A stretch of 64,000 bases of DNA from JAITWN01 sp964581365 (GTDB lineage Bacteria > Pseudomonadota > Gammaproteobacteria > SZUA-140). The stretch is taken from positions 1-64,000 of the forward strand of contig CAZOOF010000001.1 of assembly GCA_964581365.1 (NCBI GenBank), given 5' to 3'. Positions 16,295 to 24,986 of this stretch are shown piece by piece. The first letter of the stretch is position 1; every line of letters begins with the position of its first letter. The position numbers and the translations under genes were made by a program. The notes under the pieces were generated by a model. That model ran no database searches and was not told the origin of the DNA. It saw nothing but the letters and a program-made list of their open reading frames with translations.

Positions 16295-17544
16295 TCGGGA
16301 TCGGGCCGCTTGCGGCCCCGCAGACGATCAAGGATGCGCCATGCGCGCCCGGACAGCACGCGCACCTCATGCTTGAACTTCGTCAACATGCGCCGCGCCC
16401 AGATGAACTCGGTGGCAAGAATGGCGAGCCCGGCGGGAATCACCAGGATGGCGGGTCCCGGCATCACGATCATAAGCAATCCGACCAGAAGCACGGTGGA
16501 GCCGGTGACCAGCACCACGATCCGGCGCGTGCTCTTCACCGTCAGCGTGACGAACTGCTCCAGCTCGTCGGCAAAAGGGGATTCGAATCTCCCCCCCGGC
16601 GGCGGTCGCAACAGCGCGGACGCCACCGCGCCTGCGATCAGCAGGGCGGATACGAGCACCAGCGACAGCTGGGCGGGAATTTCGACATGGTTGACCAGCA
16701 TCATCTTCACACCGACGTAGACGAATACGCCGACCAGCGCCAGCCTCATGTAGTACAGCCGCTCCATGATGCTCGCCAACAGGAAGTACAGTGAGTGCAG
16801 ACCGAGCAGCGCAAACAGGATGGCCGCCAGCACGATCAGGGGCTCGCGCGTGATAGCGAGAATGGCCGGCACCGCATCCACGGCAAACACCGCGTTGGCA
16901 AAACCGATCATGAGCAGGGCTGCGAGCAGAGGCGTCGGCGCACGGCGGCCTTCGCGCATCGCGATGAAGCGGTCGCCGTCGAACTCGGCAAGCGGCCAGC
17001 GACTCGACATGACGCGCATCAGAGGGCTCTCGGCGTGCAAGCCGCCGCCGCGACGCACGAGCATGCGCAGGGCGGTGAATACCAGAAACACGCCGAAGAC
17101 ATAGGCCGTCCAGGGAACGGCGTGAATGAGCAGGACACCGCCAGCCACTGCCAGGCCACGCATGCCGATGGCCACCGGCAGGCTCCAGGCCAGCAGCCGC
17201 TGCTGCTGCTCGAGGGGAATGCGGAAGTACGCCAGGATCATCGCTATGACGACGATGTTGTCGACGCTCAGCGACTTCTGCACCAGCCAGGCCGCAAAGA
17301 ACTGCATCGCCGCGGAGCGCCCGTCGGGCACCTTGGCTTCTGCGGCCGTACCGAGCCCGAACCAGCCCCCCTCATAGGCGAAGTACAGCCAGACGCCAAA
17401 GGTTATCGCGAGAACGATCCAGAACGCAGTCCAGGCCAGCGCTTCCCAGGGACCGATGACGCGGCGCCGGCGCAGCAACAGCAGTTCAGGCACCAGAACC
17501 AGTGTTGCCAGCGCAAGCAGCCCCAACACCAGCCAAACCGTCAT
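16291..17544 (-). CDS. TerC/Alx-family membrane protein with C-terminal PGPGW-type domain
   Basis: The protein (417 residues) has about nine membrane helices. Residues 1-320 are TerC-like, with the KSLSVDNIVVIAMI signature (Asp for metal) near residue 90, a second half repeating the pattern (ANAVFAVDAVPAILAITREPLIV) and LVGVFVYVGVKMML. TerC proteins export or sense metals such as manganese. Residues 340-410 form a separate module, VLLVGLLMIVMPGPAILVIPAGLAIL...FIWARR, typical of PGPGW proteins. The two are normally separate genes. The next genes downstream are the cpx operon and the one upstream is a ZIP transporter. Confidence 0.85.
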   Translation of the reverse strand: MTVWLVLGLLALATLVLVPELLLLRRRRVIGPWEALAWTAFWIVLAITFGVWLYFAYEGGWFGLGTAAEAKVPDGRSAAMQFFAAWLVQKSLSVDNIVVIAMILAYFRIPLEQQQRLLAWSLPVAIGMRGLAVAGGVLLIHAVPWTAYVFGVFLVFTALRMLVRRGGGLHAESPLMRVMSSRWPLAEFDGDRFIAMREGRRAPTPLLAALLMIGFANAVFAVDAVPAILAITREPLIVLAAILFALLGLHSLYFLLASIMERLYYMRLALVGVFVYVGVKMMLVNHVEIPAQLSLVLVSALLIAGAVASALLRPPPGGRFESPFADELEQFVTLTVKSTRRIVVLVTGSTVLLVGLLMIVMPGPAILVIPAGLAILATEFIWARRMLTKFKHEVRVLSGRAWRILDRLRGRKRPDPE

Positions 17545-17566
17545 CCGCTTTCCCCCGGGACAGCCC

Positions 17567-18340
17567 TCAATGCGCCGCGGCGTGCAGGAAGTGGATCATC
17601 GCCGCGCCTGACACGATCAGAATCAGCTGCTGAAGCGCCTCCCCCGGCCGCGCCCGCTTGTGCAACCCGGGAATGAGGTCGGCCACTGCAATATAGATGA
17701 AACTGGCCGCGGCAACGGCGAGCACATACGGAACCCAGGCGAGCAACGAAGACAGAGCGAAATACGCCATCACTCCGCCAACGACCGTCGCCGCGCTCGC
17801 CAGCAGATTGAAGGTCAGCGCCCGGGCCCGACTGAAGCCGCTCGCCAGCAGGACCGCGAAGTCCCCGACCTCCTGGGGAATCTCATGAGCGGCGACGGCA
17901 AGCGCGGTGACGATGCCGAGGTGAGTATCAGTGAGGAACGCGGCAGCGATGACGATACCGTCGATGAAGTTGTGCAGCCCGTCCCCGACCAGGATCAGGT
18001 AGCCGGCCGGCCCCTCGGCGCAGCCGTGCTCATGATCATGCCCATCGTAGGGATGATGGTGCCGCCACAGGATCAGCTTCTCCAGCAGGAAGAAGAACAG
18101 CAGTCCGCCAAGCACCGCATAGCCGAGATGATGGATGTCGTCGACATGATCATCGGCGATGGCGTGGGGCAACAGAGCGAGGAAGGCGGCACCAAGCATG
18201 GTGCCGACGGCGAAGCTCAGCAGATGAGGAAGGATTCTGTTCCGCCACCGCTGCGGGGCGAGCATAAATGCGCCCGCGCAGCCGGCGCTCAGCACTCCGC
18301 CCAGCAGGCAGAACGCGACAATCAGGCTGAGGGTCGACAC
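17567..18340 (-). CDS. ZIP-family divalent metal transporter
   Basis: The protein (257 residues) has about eight membrane helices. A His-rich cytoplasmic loop (RHHHPYDGHDHEHG, residues 92-106) sits between helices 3 and 4. The transport-site helices carry GDGLHNFIDGIVIAAAF and AVAAHEIPQEVGDFAVLL, the HNxxD and HExPxE signatures of ZIP. It probably moves Zn or a related ion; direction and ion cannot be told. It lies between the ankyrin lipoprotein gene and the TerC gene, all on one strand and close enough to be an operon. Confidence 0.92.
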   Translation of the reverse strand: MSTLSLIVAFCLLGGVLSAGCAGAFMLAPQRWRNRILPHLLSFAVGTMLGAAFLALLPHAIADDHVDDIHHLGYAVLGGLLFFFLLEKLILWRHHHPYDGHDHEHGCAEGPAGYLILVGDGLHNFIDGIVIAAAFLTDTHLGIVTALAVAAHEIPQEVGDFAVLLASGFSRARALTFNLLASAATVVGGVMAYFALSSLLAWVPYVLAVAAASFIYIAVADLIPGLHKRARPGEALQQLILIVSGAAMIHFLHAAAH

Positions 18341-18343
18341 GCG

Positions 18344-19111
18344 TCAGTCGCCGCGGGCGCCGGCCAGCCGCTGCGCGAGCTGACGATGCCCTTTGTCGCG
18401 GGCATGATCCGCGGCGGTCTCACCGTCACGGTCGCGGATCTGCGGATCGGCGCCATAGCTGAGCAGCAGTTCCACGATCTCGTCACGACCCTGCATCGCG
18501 GCGCGCATCATGGCGGTCTGACCGTTTCGCGCGGTAGCATTGACGTCGGCCCCGGCCTCGATCAGCAGCCGCGTCGTCTGCAGCTGCCCCAGCCATGCCG
18601 ACACCATCAGCGGCGTCTGTCCGTTGTGGTTGCTCTGCGACGGACTCACTCCCTCATCGAGCAGCAACTTCACGATATCAGGACGGTCCTCTTCGGGAAG
18701 GATGATCAGCGCCGTGTTGCCGAAGCTGTCCGTCGCCGTCACCTCGGCGCCGACCCGGATCAGCTCACGCGTCAGCTCGAGATTGCCGCTGGATGCGGCA
18801 AACATCAGCGGCGTGACGCCCAGATCGCCGCTGGCGTTCACATCGGCGCCGCGATCGAGCAGGAGGCGCACGATATCGAGATGCCCCTTGCGGATGGCAA
18901 CGGCGAGCAAGGGATCTCCCGCGCGGTTGCGCGCGTCGACCCGGGCTCCCTCGGCGAGCAGCCGCTCGGCCTCCTGGGAATCACCTCGATCCACCACACC
19001 GACGATCGGATCGGAGCATGCGGTCAGCATCAACGCCAGCAGCACGAGCAGGACCGCGGCGCAGGACGGCCGCAGCCTATCAACAACGGAATGTCGGTGT
19101 CTTGATGTCAT
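18344..19111 (-). CDS. Ankyrin-repeat lipoprotein
   Basis: The protein has 255 residues from the ATG at 19111. The N-terminus has a basic region, a hydrophobic stretch (AAVLLVLLALMLTAC) and a lipobox LTAC, so it is a predicted lipoprotein. Six or so ankyrin repeats follow (repeated LLLDRGADVNA, GVTPLMFAASSG, GQTPLMVSAWLGQ and GQTAMMRAAMQGR). Ankyrin repeats bind proteins; the partner is unknown. It lies three bases upstream of the ZIP gene and 58 bases downstream of pgeF. Confidence 0.9.
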   Translation of the reverse strand: MTSRHRHSVVDRLRPSCAAVLLVLLALMLTACSDPIVGVVDRGDSQEAERLLAEGARVDARNRAGDPLLAVAIRKGHLDIVRLLLDRGADVNASGDLGVTPLMFAASSGNLELTRELIRVGAEVTATDSFGNTALIILPEEDRPDIVKLLLDEGVSPSQSNHNGQTPLMVSAWLGQLQTTRLLIEAGADVNATARNGQTAMMRAAMQGRDEIVELLLSYGADPQIRDRDGETAADHARDKGHRQLAQRLAGARGD

Positions 19112-19169
19112 GAGCGGGCGCAAAAACGTGTATTTTATCCCAAATCCCGGCAATCGGCAGTCGCTCCGC

Positions 19170-19913
19170 TCAAACGTCACGCCAGATCAGAGTAGCCATC
19201 CGTCCGGTCACCCCATCCCTGCGATAGGAATAAAAGCGCTCCGGGTCACTGAGGGTGCACCAGGAACCACCATAGATCCGGCAAATGCCGCTGGCCCGGA
19301 GCCGTCCTCGCGCCAGGCCGGCCAGATCGGCCAGCCAGCGACCGCTTTCCGACGGAGCAAACAGAGCGTCCACGTCATCGCCGTGTCCGGCGAAAGCATC
19401 GCGCACCTCTTCTCCCACCTCGAAGGCCGCAGCCCCGATACCCGGACCGATCCAGGCGATCAGGCGATCCGGAACCGCGCTCATTCGCTGCAAGGTCTCC
19501 TCGATCACCCCGTGAAGCAACCCACGCCAGCCCGCATGGATGGCGGCCACATGTCCGCCATCCATGCTGCACAGCAAGATCGGCAGACAATCAGCGGTCA
19601 GAACAGCGCATACCCTGCCGATGGCGCGGGTATGACAGGCATCCGCCTCGATGCCGGGCTGCCATTCCTCGGCATCGATCGCCCTCGTTCCATGCACCTG
19701 GCGCAGCCAGAGGGGTACGGCGGGCAGGCGAGCCCGCTCGATCAGCGCCCGCCGGTTCGCAGCCACGGCCGCCGGATCATCCGCCACATGGTCGCCCAGA
19801 TTGAGTCCTTCGTAGACCCCAATACTGCAGCCTCCCGGACGCAGGGTGCTGAGCGCGCGCACGCCGGCGGGAAGCGGCCACTGCGGCGTGAGCCAGTCGG
19901 CAGAATGGGTCAT
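19170..19913 (-). CDS. pgeF: Purine nucleoside phosphorylase YfiH / PgeF (laccase-domain family)
   Basis: The protein (247 residues) contains the family's metal-binding and catalytic motifs: LRQVHGTRAID (first His), TADCLPILLC (Cys) and AAIHAGWRGLLHGVIEE (second His). YfiH proteins act on purine nucleosides, and E. coli YfiH edits peptidoglycan precursor errors. It normally lies beside rluD and bamD in gammaproteobacteria; here those genes are 10 kb away. It is divergent from ppx. Confidence 0.93.
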   Translation of the reverse strand: MTHSADWLTPQWPLPAGVRALSTLRPGGCSIGVYEGLNLGDHVADDPAAVAANRRALIERARLPAVPLWLRQVHGTRAIDAEEWQPGIEADACHTRAIGRVCAVLTADCLPILLCSMDGGHVAAIHAGWRGLLHGVIEETLQRMSAVPDRLIAWIGPGIGAAAFEVGEEVRDAFAGHGDDVDALFAPSESGRWLADLAGLARGRLRASGICRIYGGSWCTLSDPERFYSYRRDGVTGRMATLIWRDV

Positions 19914-20007
19914 GACGACGAATAGTGGTGAGCGACGAAGGAAATGTCAAAGGTGTCAGCGGCACTTTCCGCTTGGCGCATCGGCCGGCTAAGGGTATCT
20001 TTCGCGC

Positions 20008-21522
20008 ATGAGATCTCGTCCGGCAGCAAATTCCGAGTCGGCCGCGCAGATCGCAGCGGTCGATCTCGGCTCCAACAGCTTTCACGTGATCATCGCCCGG
20101 CTGGAAGGCGATGAACCTCAGCTGATCGATCGGCTGCGCGTGCAGGTGCGTCTCGCCGAAGGCCTGAACGAAACCCGGATGATCGGCGAGCACGTTCAGG
20201 AACGCGCTCTCGACAGCCTGCGTCAGTTCGGACAGCGACTCGCCGGGTTCCTTCCCGAAAACGTGCGCGTAGTCGGCACCAACGCGCTGCGCAGCGCACA
20301 CAACGCCCGCGAGTTCCTCGAGCGTGCCGAGCAGGCGCTCGGCTATTCGATCGATATCATTTCGGGTATCGAGGAAGCACGCCTGATCTACAACGGCGTT
20401 GCTCGCGCCATCGCCATCGACGATGACAACCGTCTAGTGATCGACATCGGCGGCGGCAGCACCGAACTCATCATCGGCCGCGGTCTCGAGCCGCTGATGA
20501 TGGAGAGTCTCTACGCCGGTTGCGTGACGCTGTCGGCACGCTGCTTCCCGGACGGCGCCATCACGGCAGCGGCCTTCGAGCAGGCGCTGCTCGAGGCACG
20601 ACTCGAATTCGAACCCAAGGCACACCCCTACCGGGCCTGTGGTTGGCGGCGGGCGATCGGGACTTCCGGCACCATGCTCACCGCGGCCCGCATCCTCGCC
20701 GCCAACGGCTGGAGCAAGGAGGGAATCAGCGTCGCCGGCGTGAAACGGCTGGTGGGCGCAATGATGGAGGCAGGACACGTCAGCCGCCTGCGTCTCGAAG
20801 GACTGGGCGCCGATCGCGCCGCGATCCTGCCCGGCGGCATCGCCATCCTGCTGGCAGCGATGGAGTCACTGCAGATCGACCACATCGAGACCAGTGATGG
20901 CGCCCTGCGCGAAGGGGTTCTGTGGGACCTGGTCGCCCGCCATCGGCCAACCGGCGACGTCCGGGAAACCAGTACACGGGCGCTGGCGCGCCGTTATAAC
21001 GTCGACGAGGCGCAGGCCGAACGGGTGCGAGTCACCGCGCTGCGCTGTTTCGACAGTGTTGCCGAGGCGTGGAAGCTCGACGAGTATCACGCCCAATGGC
21101 TGGCCTGGGCCGCGCAGCTCCACGAAATCGGGCTCGGCATCGCGCACAGCCATTACCAGAAGCATGGCGCTTACGTGCTGGCCAACGCCGACCTTGCCGG
21201 CTTCTCCTGCCGCGAGCAGAAACTGCTGGCGCTGCTGGTGCTCGCGCATCGGCGAAAATTCCCCCTGAAGGCCTTCAAGGAGGTACGCGGAGACTGGGGC
21301 AAGATGGCTGAACGGCTGGCTCTACTGCTGCGCCTCGCGGTACTGCTGCACCACAGCCGGTCCGATACCCCGCTCCCGGACTTCCACCTGGACGCGGGTA
21401 AGAAGCGTCTTGCCCTGCGCATGCCGCCAGGCTGGATGGACGATCATCCCTTGACCCGGGCGGACCTCGAGCGCGAAGCCCGTTACCTGGCGCAGCTAGG
21501 CATTACGCTGGACTGCAACTGA
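20008..21522 (+). CDS. ppx: Exopolyphosphatase (Ppx/GppA family)
   Basis: The protein (504 residues) releases phosphate from the ends of polyphosphate or hydrolyses pppGpp. It shows the ASKHA phosphatase fold: IAAVDLGSNSFHVIIAR (phosphate 1), IDIGGGSTELIIG near residue 148, SGTMLTAARIL and an HD-type C-terminal domain (LHEIGLGIAHSHYQKHGAYVL). The length and domain order fit Ppx rather than the shorter GppA. It converges on ppk1 with a gap of only seven bases between stops. Confidence 0.92.
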   Translation: MRSRPAANSESAAQIAAVDLGSNSFHVIIARLEGDEPQLIDRLRVQVRLAEGLNETRMIGEHVQERALDSLRQFGQRLAGFLPENVRVVGTNALRSAHNAREFLERAEQALGYSIDIISGIEEARLIYNGVARAIAIDDDNRLVIDIGGGSTELIIGRGLEPLMMESLYAGCVTLSARCFPDGAITAAAFEQALLEARLEFEPKAHPYRACGWRRAIGTSGTMLTAARILAANGWSKEGISVAGVKRLVGAMMEAGHVSRLRLEGLGADRAAILPGGIAILLAAMESLQIDHIETSDGALREGVLWDLVARHRPTGDVRETSTRALARRYNVDEAQAERVRVTALRCFDSVAEAWKLDEYHAQWLAWAAQLHEIGLGIAHSHYQKHGAYVLANADLAGFSCREQKLLALLVLAHRRKFPLKAFKEVRGDWGKMAERLALLLRLAVLLHHSRSDTPLPDFHLDAGKKRLALRMPPGWMDDHPLTRADLEREARYLAQLGITLDCN

Positions 21523-21529
21523 GCCCGGC

Positions 21530-23599
21530 TCAGGATTGCTCGGCGAGCGCATCGAGCAAGGCCTGCTGAGCCGAAAAGCGGGCGGCGCCCGGTGCCGGTT
21601 CGGCTCGTTCGTAGCTGCCATCCGGCTGCAAGATCCAGGCCTGGGTGTTGTCCTTCAGGTAACACAGCAGATCGCGATAGACGCGCTTGGCCAGGCGCGG
21701 CTTGAGGATCGGAAAAGCCACCTCGACGCGACGGAACATATTGCGCTCCATCCAGTCGGCGCTCGAGCACCAGACTTCCGTATCCCCTCCATTCTCGAAA
21801 TAGTACACCCGCGTATGCTCGAGCAGGCGCCCCACCACCGACCGGACGCGTATGCGCTCCGACACGCCCGGAATACCGGGCCGCAGCGCACAGACTCCCC
21901 GCACGACCAGATCGATCTCGACCCCGGCGCCGGATGCGGCATAAAGCGCCTGGATCAGCTGCGGCTCGATCAGCGCATTGATCTTGATGATGATGCGCGC
22001 AGGCCTGCCGGCGGCTGCATGCTCGATTTCGCGCTGAATCTTCTTCAGCAGCGCCTTGTGCAGTGTGAATGGCGACTGCAGCAGACAATCGAGCTTGACC
22101 ACCTTGCTGAGACTGGTCAGCTGCTGGAATACCCGGTGCACATCACCGCAGATGGCCGGATCGGATGTCAGCAGGCCATAGTCGGTGTAGACCCGGGCCG
22201 TGCGCGAATGATAGTTCCCAGTGCCCAGATGGACATAATTGATCAGTTTTTTGCCCTCGCGCCGGGTGACCAGCAGCATCTTGGCGTGCGTCTTGTGACC
22301 GACGATGCCGTATACGACATGGGCACCGGCTTCGTGCAGACGCGTTGCCAGCGCGACGTTGGCCTCTTCGTCGAAACGCGCACGCAGCTCGATCACAACC
22401 GTCACCTCTTTGCCGGACCGGGCCGCGGCGACCAGCGCATCGACGATGGCGGAATCCGAACCGGTCCGATACAGCGTCTGCTTTACCGCCAGAACCTGGG
22501 AATCCGCCGCCACCTGTCGCACGAACTCGACCACCGGCGCAAACGACTCGTAGGGGTGATGCAGCAGGATATCGCCGTTGCGGAGAACCTCGAAAAAATC
22601 CGCACCCGGCGCCAGCGATGCCGGGCGCGCCGGCGTAAAGGAGGGGTACGTGAGTTCCGGTCGATCCGTCATCTCGACGATTCCGGTCAGCCGGTTCAGG
22701 TTGACCGGCCCGTCCACCAGATACAGATCGTCGCGGCCGAGGCGAAACTGCTCGAGCAGGAAATCGACCAGCTCTTCCGGACAATTGCTCGCGACCTCCA
22801 GCCGCACCGAATCCCCGTAGTGCCGCGAGAACAGCTCGCCTTCCACCGCGCGCAGCAGATCATCGACCTCCTCTTCATCGACGAACAGGTCGCTGTTGCG
22901 GGTGACGCGGAACTGATAGCTGCCGGTAACATCCAGGCCATAGAAAAGATCATCGGCGTAGGCATGAATGATTGATGACAGGAACACGAACTCGTGCGGA
23001 CCGCTCCCCGTCTCGTCCGGAGGCAACTGCACGATGCGCGGCAAAGCACGCGGCACCTGCACCACGGCCAGCCCGCTCTTGCGACCGAAAGCGTCCTTGC
23101 CGGTCAGCGAGACGATGAAGTTCAGGCTCTTGTTCAGCACGCGCGGAAACGGATGCGCGGGGTCGAGCCCGAGCGGACTGAGAATGGGCTGCAGCTCATG
23201 ATGGAAGTAGGCGCGCAGCCAGCTTTCCTGCCGTTCCGTCCAGTCCGATCGGCGCACCGCCCGAATGCCCTGCGCCGCCAGGCTCGGCAGCACCACCTCA
23301 TTGAGAATCCGGTACTGGCCGCAGACTAGGGCGCGGGCTCTGACTCTGATCGCCTTCAGGGCATCCTGCGACGAAAGGTTGTCGGGTCCCGTCTGCAGCG
23401 AGCCGACCTCCGCCATTTGGCGCAAACCGGCCACCCGGGTTTCGAAGAACTCGTCGAGAATGGTCGAGGATATGCAGAGAAAGCGCAGCCGCTCGAGCAG
23501 CGGCACCTGCTCGTCCTCAGCCTGCAGCAGCACCCGAGAAATGAACTCGAGCTGGCTGAGCTCCCGATTTAGGTACAGATCCGGCTGTTTCAGGTCCAT
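21530..23599 (-). CDS. ppk1: Polyphosphate kinase 1
   Basis: The protein (689 residues) makes polyphosphate from ATP at the membrane. It begins LYLNRELSQLEFISRVL, typical of the N-domain, and has PYESFAPVVEFV, KQTLYRTGSDSAIVDAL and VHLGTGNYHSRTARVYTDYGL, which contains the phosphorylated His. C-terminal motifs include the second catalytic region GRLLEHTRVYYFENGGD. Length is normal. A Pho box lies 40 bases upstream of its ATG, predicting induction under phosphate limitation. Next genes upstream on the same strand are sixA, parA and CYTH-CHAD. Confidence 0.96.
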   Translation of the reverse strand: MDLKQPDLYLNRELSQLEFISRVLLQAEDEQVPLLERLRFLCISSTILDEFFETRVAGLRQMAEVGSLQTGPDNLSSQDALKAIRVRARALVCGQYRILNEVVLPSLAAQGIRAVRRSDWTERQESWLRAYFHHELQPILSPLGLDPAHPFPRVLNKSLNFIVSLTGKDAFGRKSGLAVVQVPRALPRIVQLPPDETGSGPHEFVFLSSIIHAYADDLFYGLDVTGSYQFRVTRNSDLFVDEEEVDDLLRAVEGELFSRHYGDSVRLEVASNCPEELVDFLLEQFRLGRDDLYLVDGPVNLNRLTGIVEMTDRPELTYPSFTPARPASLAPGADFFEVLRNGDILLHHPYESFAPVVEFVRQVAADSQVLAVKQTLYRTGSDSAIVDALVAAARSGKEVTVVIELRARFDEEANVALATRLHEAGAHVVYGIVGHKTHAKMLLVTRREGKKLINYVHLGTGNYHSRTARVYTDYGLLTSDPAICGDVHRVFQQLTSLSKVVKLDCLLQSPFTLHKALLKKIQREIEHAAAGRPARIIIKINALIEPQLIQALYAASGAGVEIDLVVRGVCALRPGIPGVSERIRVRSVVGRLLEHTRVYYFENGGDTEVWCSSADWMERNMFRRVEVAFPILKPRLAKRVYRDLLCYLKDNTQAWILQPDGSYERAEPAPGAARFSAQQALLDALAEQS

Positions 23600-23622
23600 G
23601 ACTTCGGTTTGGCTAGCGCTGG

Positions 23623-23656
23623 AGAATAGCCGACGGACATGACAGGAATGTTACAC
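23623..23656 (-). promoter_or_regulatory. Pho box and -10 element of the ppk1 promoter
   Basis: On the minus strand the two direct-repeat half-sites GTGTAAC and CTGTCAT (the second perfect) are four bases apart, at 23639-23656. Ten bases later comes TATTCT (23623-23628) as the -10 element. This is the known geometry of PhoB-activated promoters. It gives ppk1 its own promoter inside the sixA-ppk1 gap. Confidence 0.68.
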
Positions 23657-23682
23657 CCCGAGGGGCGAGTCCGCAGACGAAC

Positions 23683-24195
23683 TCAAGGTCGGAGCAGTTC
23701 CACAAGCAGGGCCCCGCCCTCCCCGAGCTCCGGCCAGGCGGCATCGGTCTCCAGGCAGGCGAGCGCGGCAGTGGTCATCAGCTTGCCGTTGGACTTGCGC
23801 GGCGGCGGCGCCGCGGCAAGCCATTCCACCAGGTGATCGAGCGCCGGATTGTGGCCCACGATCATGAGCCGGGCGATCCTGGGCGGACATTCGCGCACGA
23901 ACCGCAGCAGCGTCTCGAGCGGCGCGTTATACAGCGCGTCTTCATAGCGGACCAGGCCATCTTCGTCACCACCCAGCACCTCCAGCACCAGCTCCAGCGT
24001 CGACCTCGTCCGGCGCGCCGGTGAACACAGAATCAGCTCCGGAATCCAGCCGCGGGCGAGCATTTCCTTCGCGGCGAGAACCGCATCCTTCTCCCCGCGC
24101 GCAGTGAGAGGACGGTCGAAATCATCGTCGCCGCCGCGCTCGCCGCCGGCTTTGGCATGACGAAGAACCAGCAACTGCCGTGCCTGTACCTTCAC
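23683..24195 (-). CDS. sixA: SixA-like histidine phosphatase
   Basis: From the GTG at 24195, which overlaps the parA stop as GTGA, the protein has 170 residues. It is a branch-2 member of the RHG phosphatase fold: LLVLRHAKAGG (catalytic His), DRPLTARGEKDA, CSPARRTRST (Arg) and MIVGHNPALDHLVEWL (second catalytic His). E. coli SixA dephosphorylates histidines of phosphotransferase proteins such as PtsN-system components and ArcB. Its place next to ppk1 and the CHAD gene may point instead to polyphosphate metabolism; that is inference. Confidence 0.87.
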   Translation of the reverse strand: MKVQARQLLVLRHAKAGGERGGDDDFDRPLTARGEKDAVLAAKEMLARGWIPELILCSPARRTRSTLELVLEVLGGDEDGLVRYEDALYNAPLETLLRFVRECPPRIARLMIVGHNPALDHLVEWLAAAPPPRKSNGKLMTTAALACLETDAAWPELGEGGALLVELLRP

Positions 24196-24986
24196 GCCAG
24201 CTTCTCTCCTCGCGCATAAGCCGCGCGCAAGCCGCCATCCTCGATCCATTCCAGTCTCATCTTGATCTCCCACCAGGCGTCCTCATAGGATCGCGCGGAG
24301 CGGCCATTGCCGGCATAGGCGCCCACCGCGCTGCGCCGCAAGCCCATCTGCTCTATGTCGCTGGCGTAGGGAATGTGATTGGCGAGCATGGCGGGAATCT
24401 GTCCTGGCAACTCTTCAACGATACGCCGGTGCAGCGCGCGACGACTGTCGACCATGGTGAAGAAAGGAAGGATGCTGAAATTGTCCAGACCTTCGCGGCG
24501 GCAGAAACGCAGCAGCTGATCCAGCGCCCGCAGCGACAGGGTGGTGGGTATCGTCGGCACCAGCAGCACGTCGGATGCCCGGAAGATATTCTCCGAAAGC
24601 AGCGTGATGCCCGGCGGGCAATCGAGGAATACATAGTCGTATTCGCCCTCGAGCGGCTTGAGCAAAGCGCTCAGGCAGTGCTGAGGCTTGATGGCCTGAT
24701 CGAGCAGCAGGTCGAGATTGCGATATGACAGGTCCGCCGGCAGCAGATCCAGATTGTCCTGATCGGTGCCTTTGATCGCCGATCGCAGGCCGCCGCCGCG
24801 CATCAGCCCTTCTGCCCCCGCCGGAACATACGGGCTGACGCGGAAGTAGAAACTGGCCGCCCCCTGCGGATCGAGATCCCAGATCAGCGTGCGAAATCCT
24901 TCGCGCGCTGACAGCCATGACAGATTTACCGCGGTAGCGGTCTTTCCCACGCCGCCCTTGATGTTGTAGCAAGCTAGAACTTTCAC
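24192..24986 (-). CDS. ParA-family ATPase without a ParB partner
   Basis: The protein (264 residues) has a deviant Walker A KGGVGKTATAVNLSW at residues 10-24, LIWDLDPQG (Walker A') near residue 40 and YDYVFLDCPPGITLL (Walker B) near residue 110. That is the full MinD/ParA ATPase core. There is no parB, no parS-like repeat and no plasmid gene nearby. It starts with GTG one base into the stop of the CYTH-CHAD gene, so both are co-translated. ParA orphans commonly position cargo such as carboxysomes or storage granules. The CHAD neighbour suggests polyphosphate granules as cargo. Confidence 0.9.
   Translation of the reverse strand: MKVLACYNIKGGVGKTATAVNLSWLSAREGFRTLIWDLDPQGAASFYFRVSPYVPAGAEGLMRGGGLRSAIKGTDQDNLDLLPADLSYRNLDLLLDQAIKPQHCLSALLKPLEGEYDYVFLDCPPGITLLSENIFRASDVLLVPTIPTTLSLRALDQLLRFCRREGLDNFSILPFFTMVDSRRALHRRIVEELPGQIPAMLANHIPYASDIEQMGLRRSAVGAYAGNGRSARSYEDAWWEIKMRLEWIEDGGLRAAYARGEKLA

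Noticed and set aside
19945..19975. Possible Pho box upstream of ppx (two TGTCA)
   Set aside because: The two TGTCA repeats are nine bases apart and not eleven, so they do not match the PhoB spacing.
24192..24986. ParA as part of a plasmid or chromosome partition system
   Set aside because: There is no ParB, parS or replication gene nearby; the co-translated partner is a CHAD protein.
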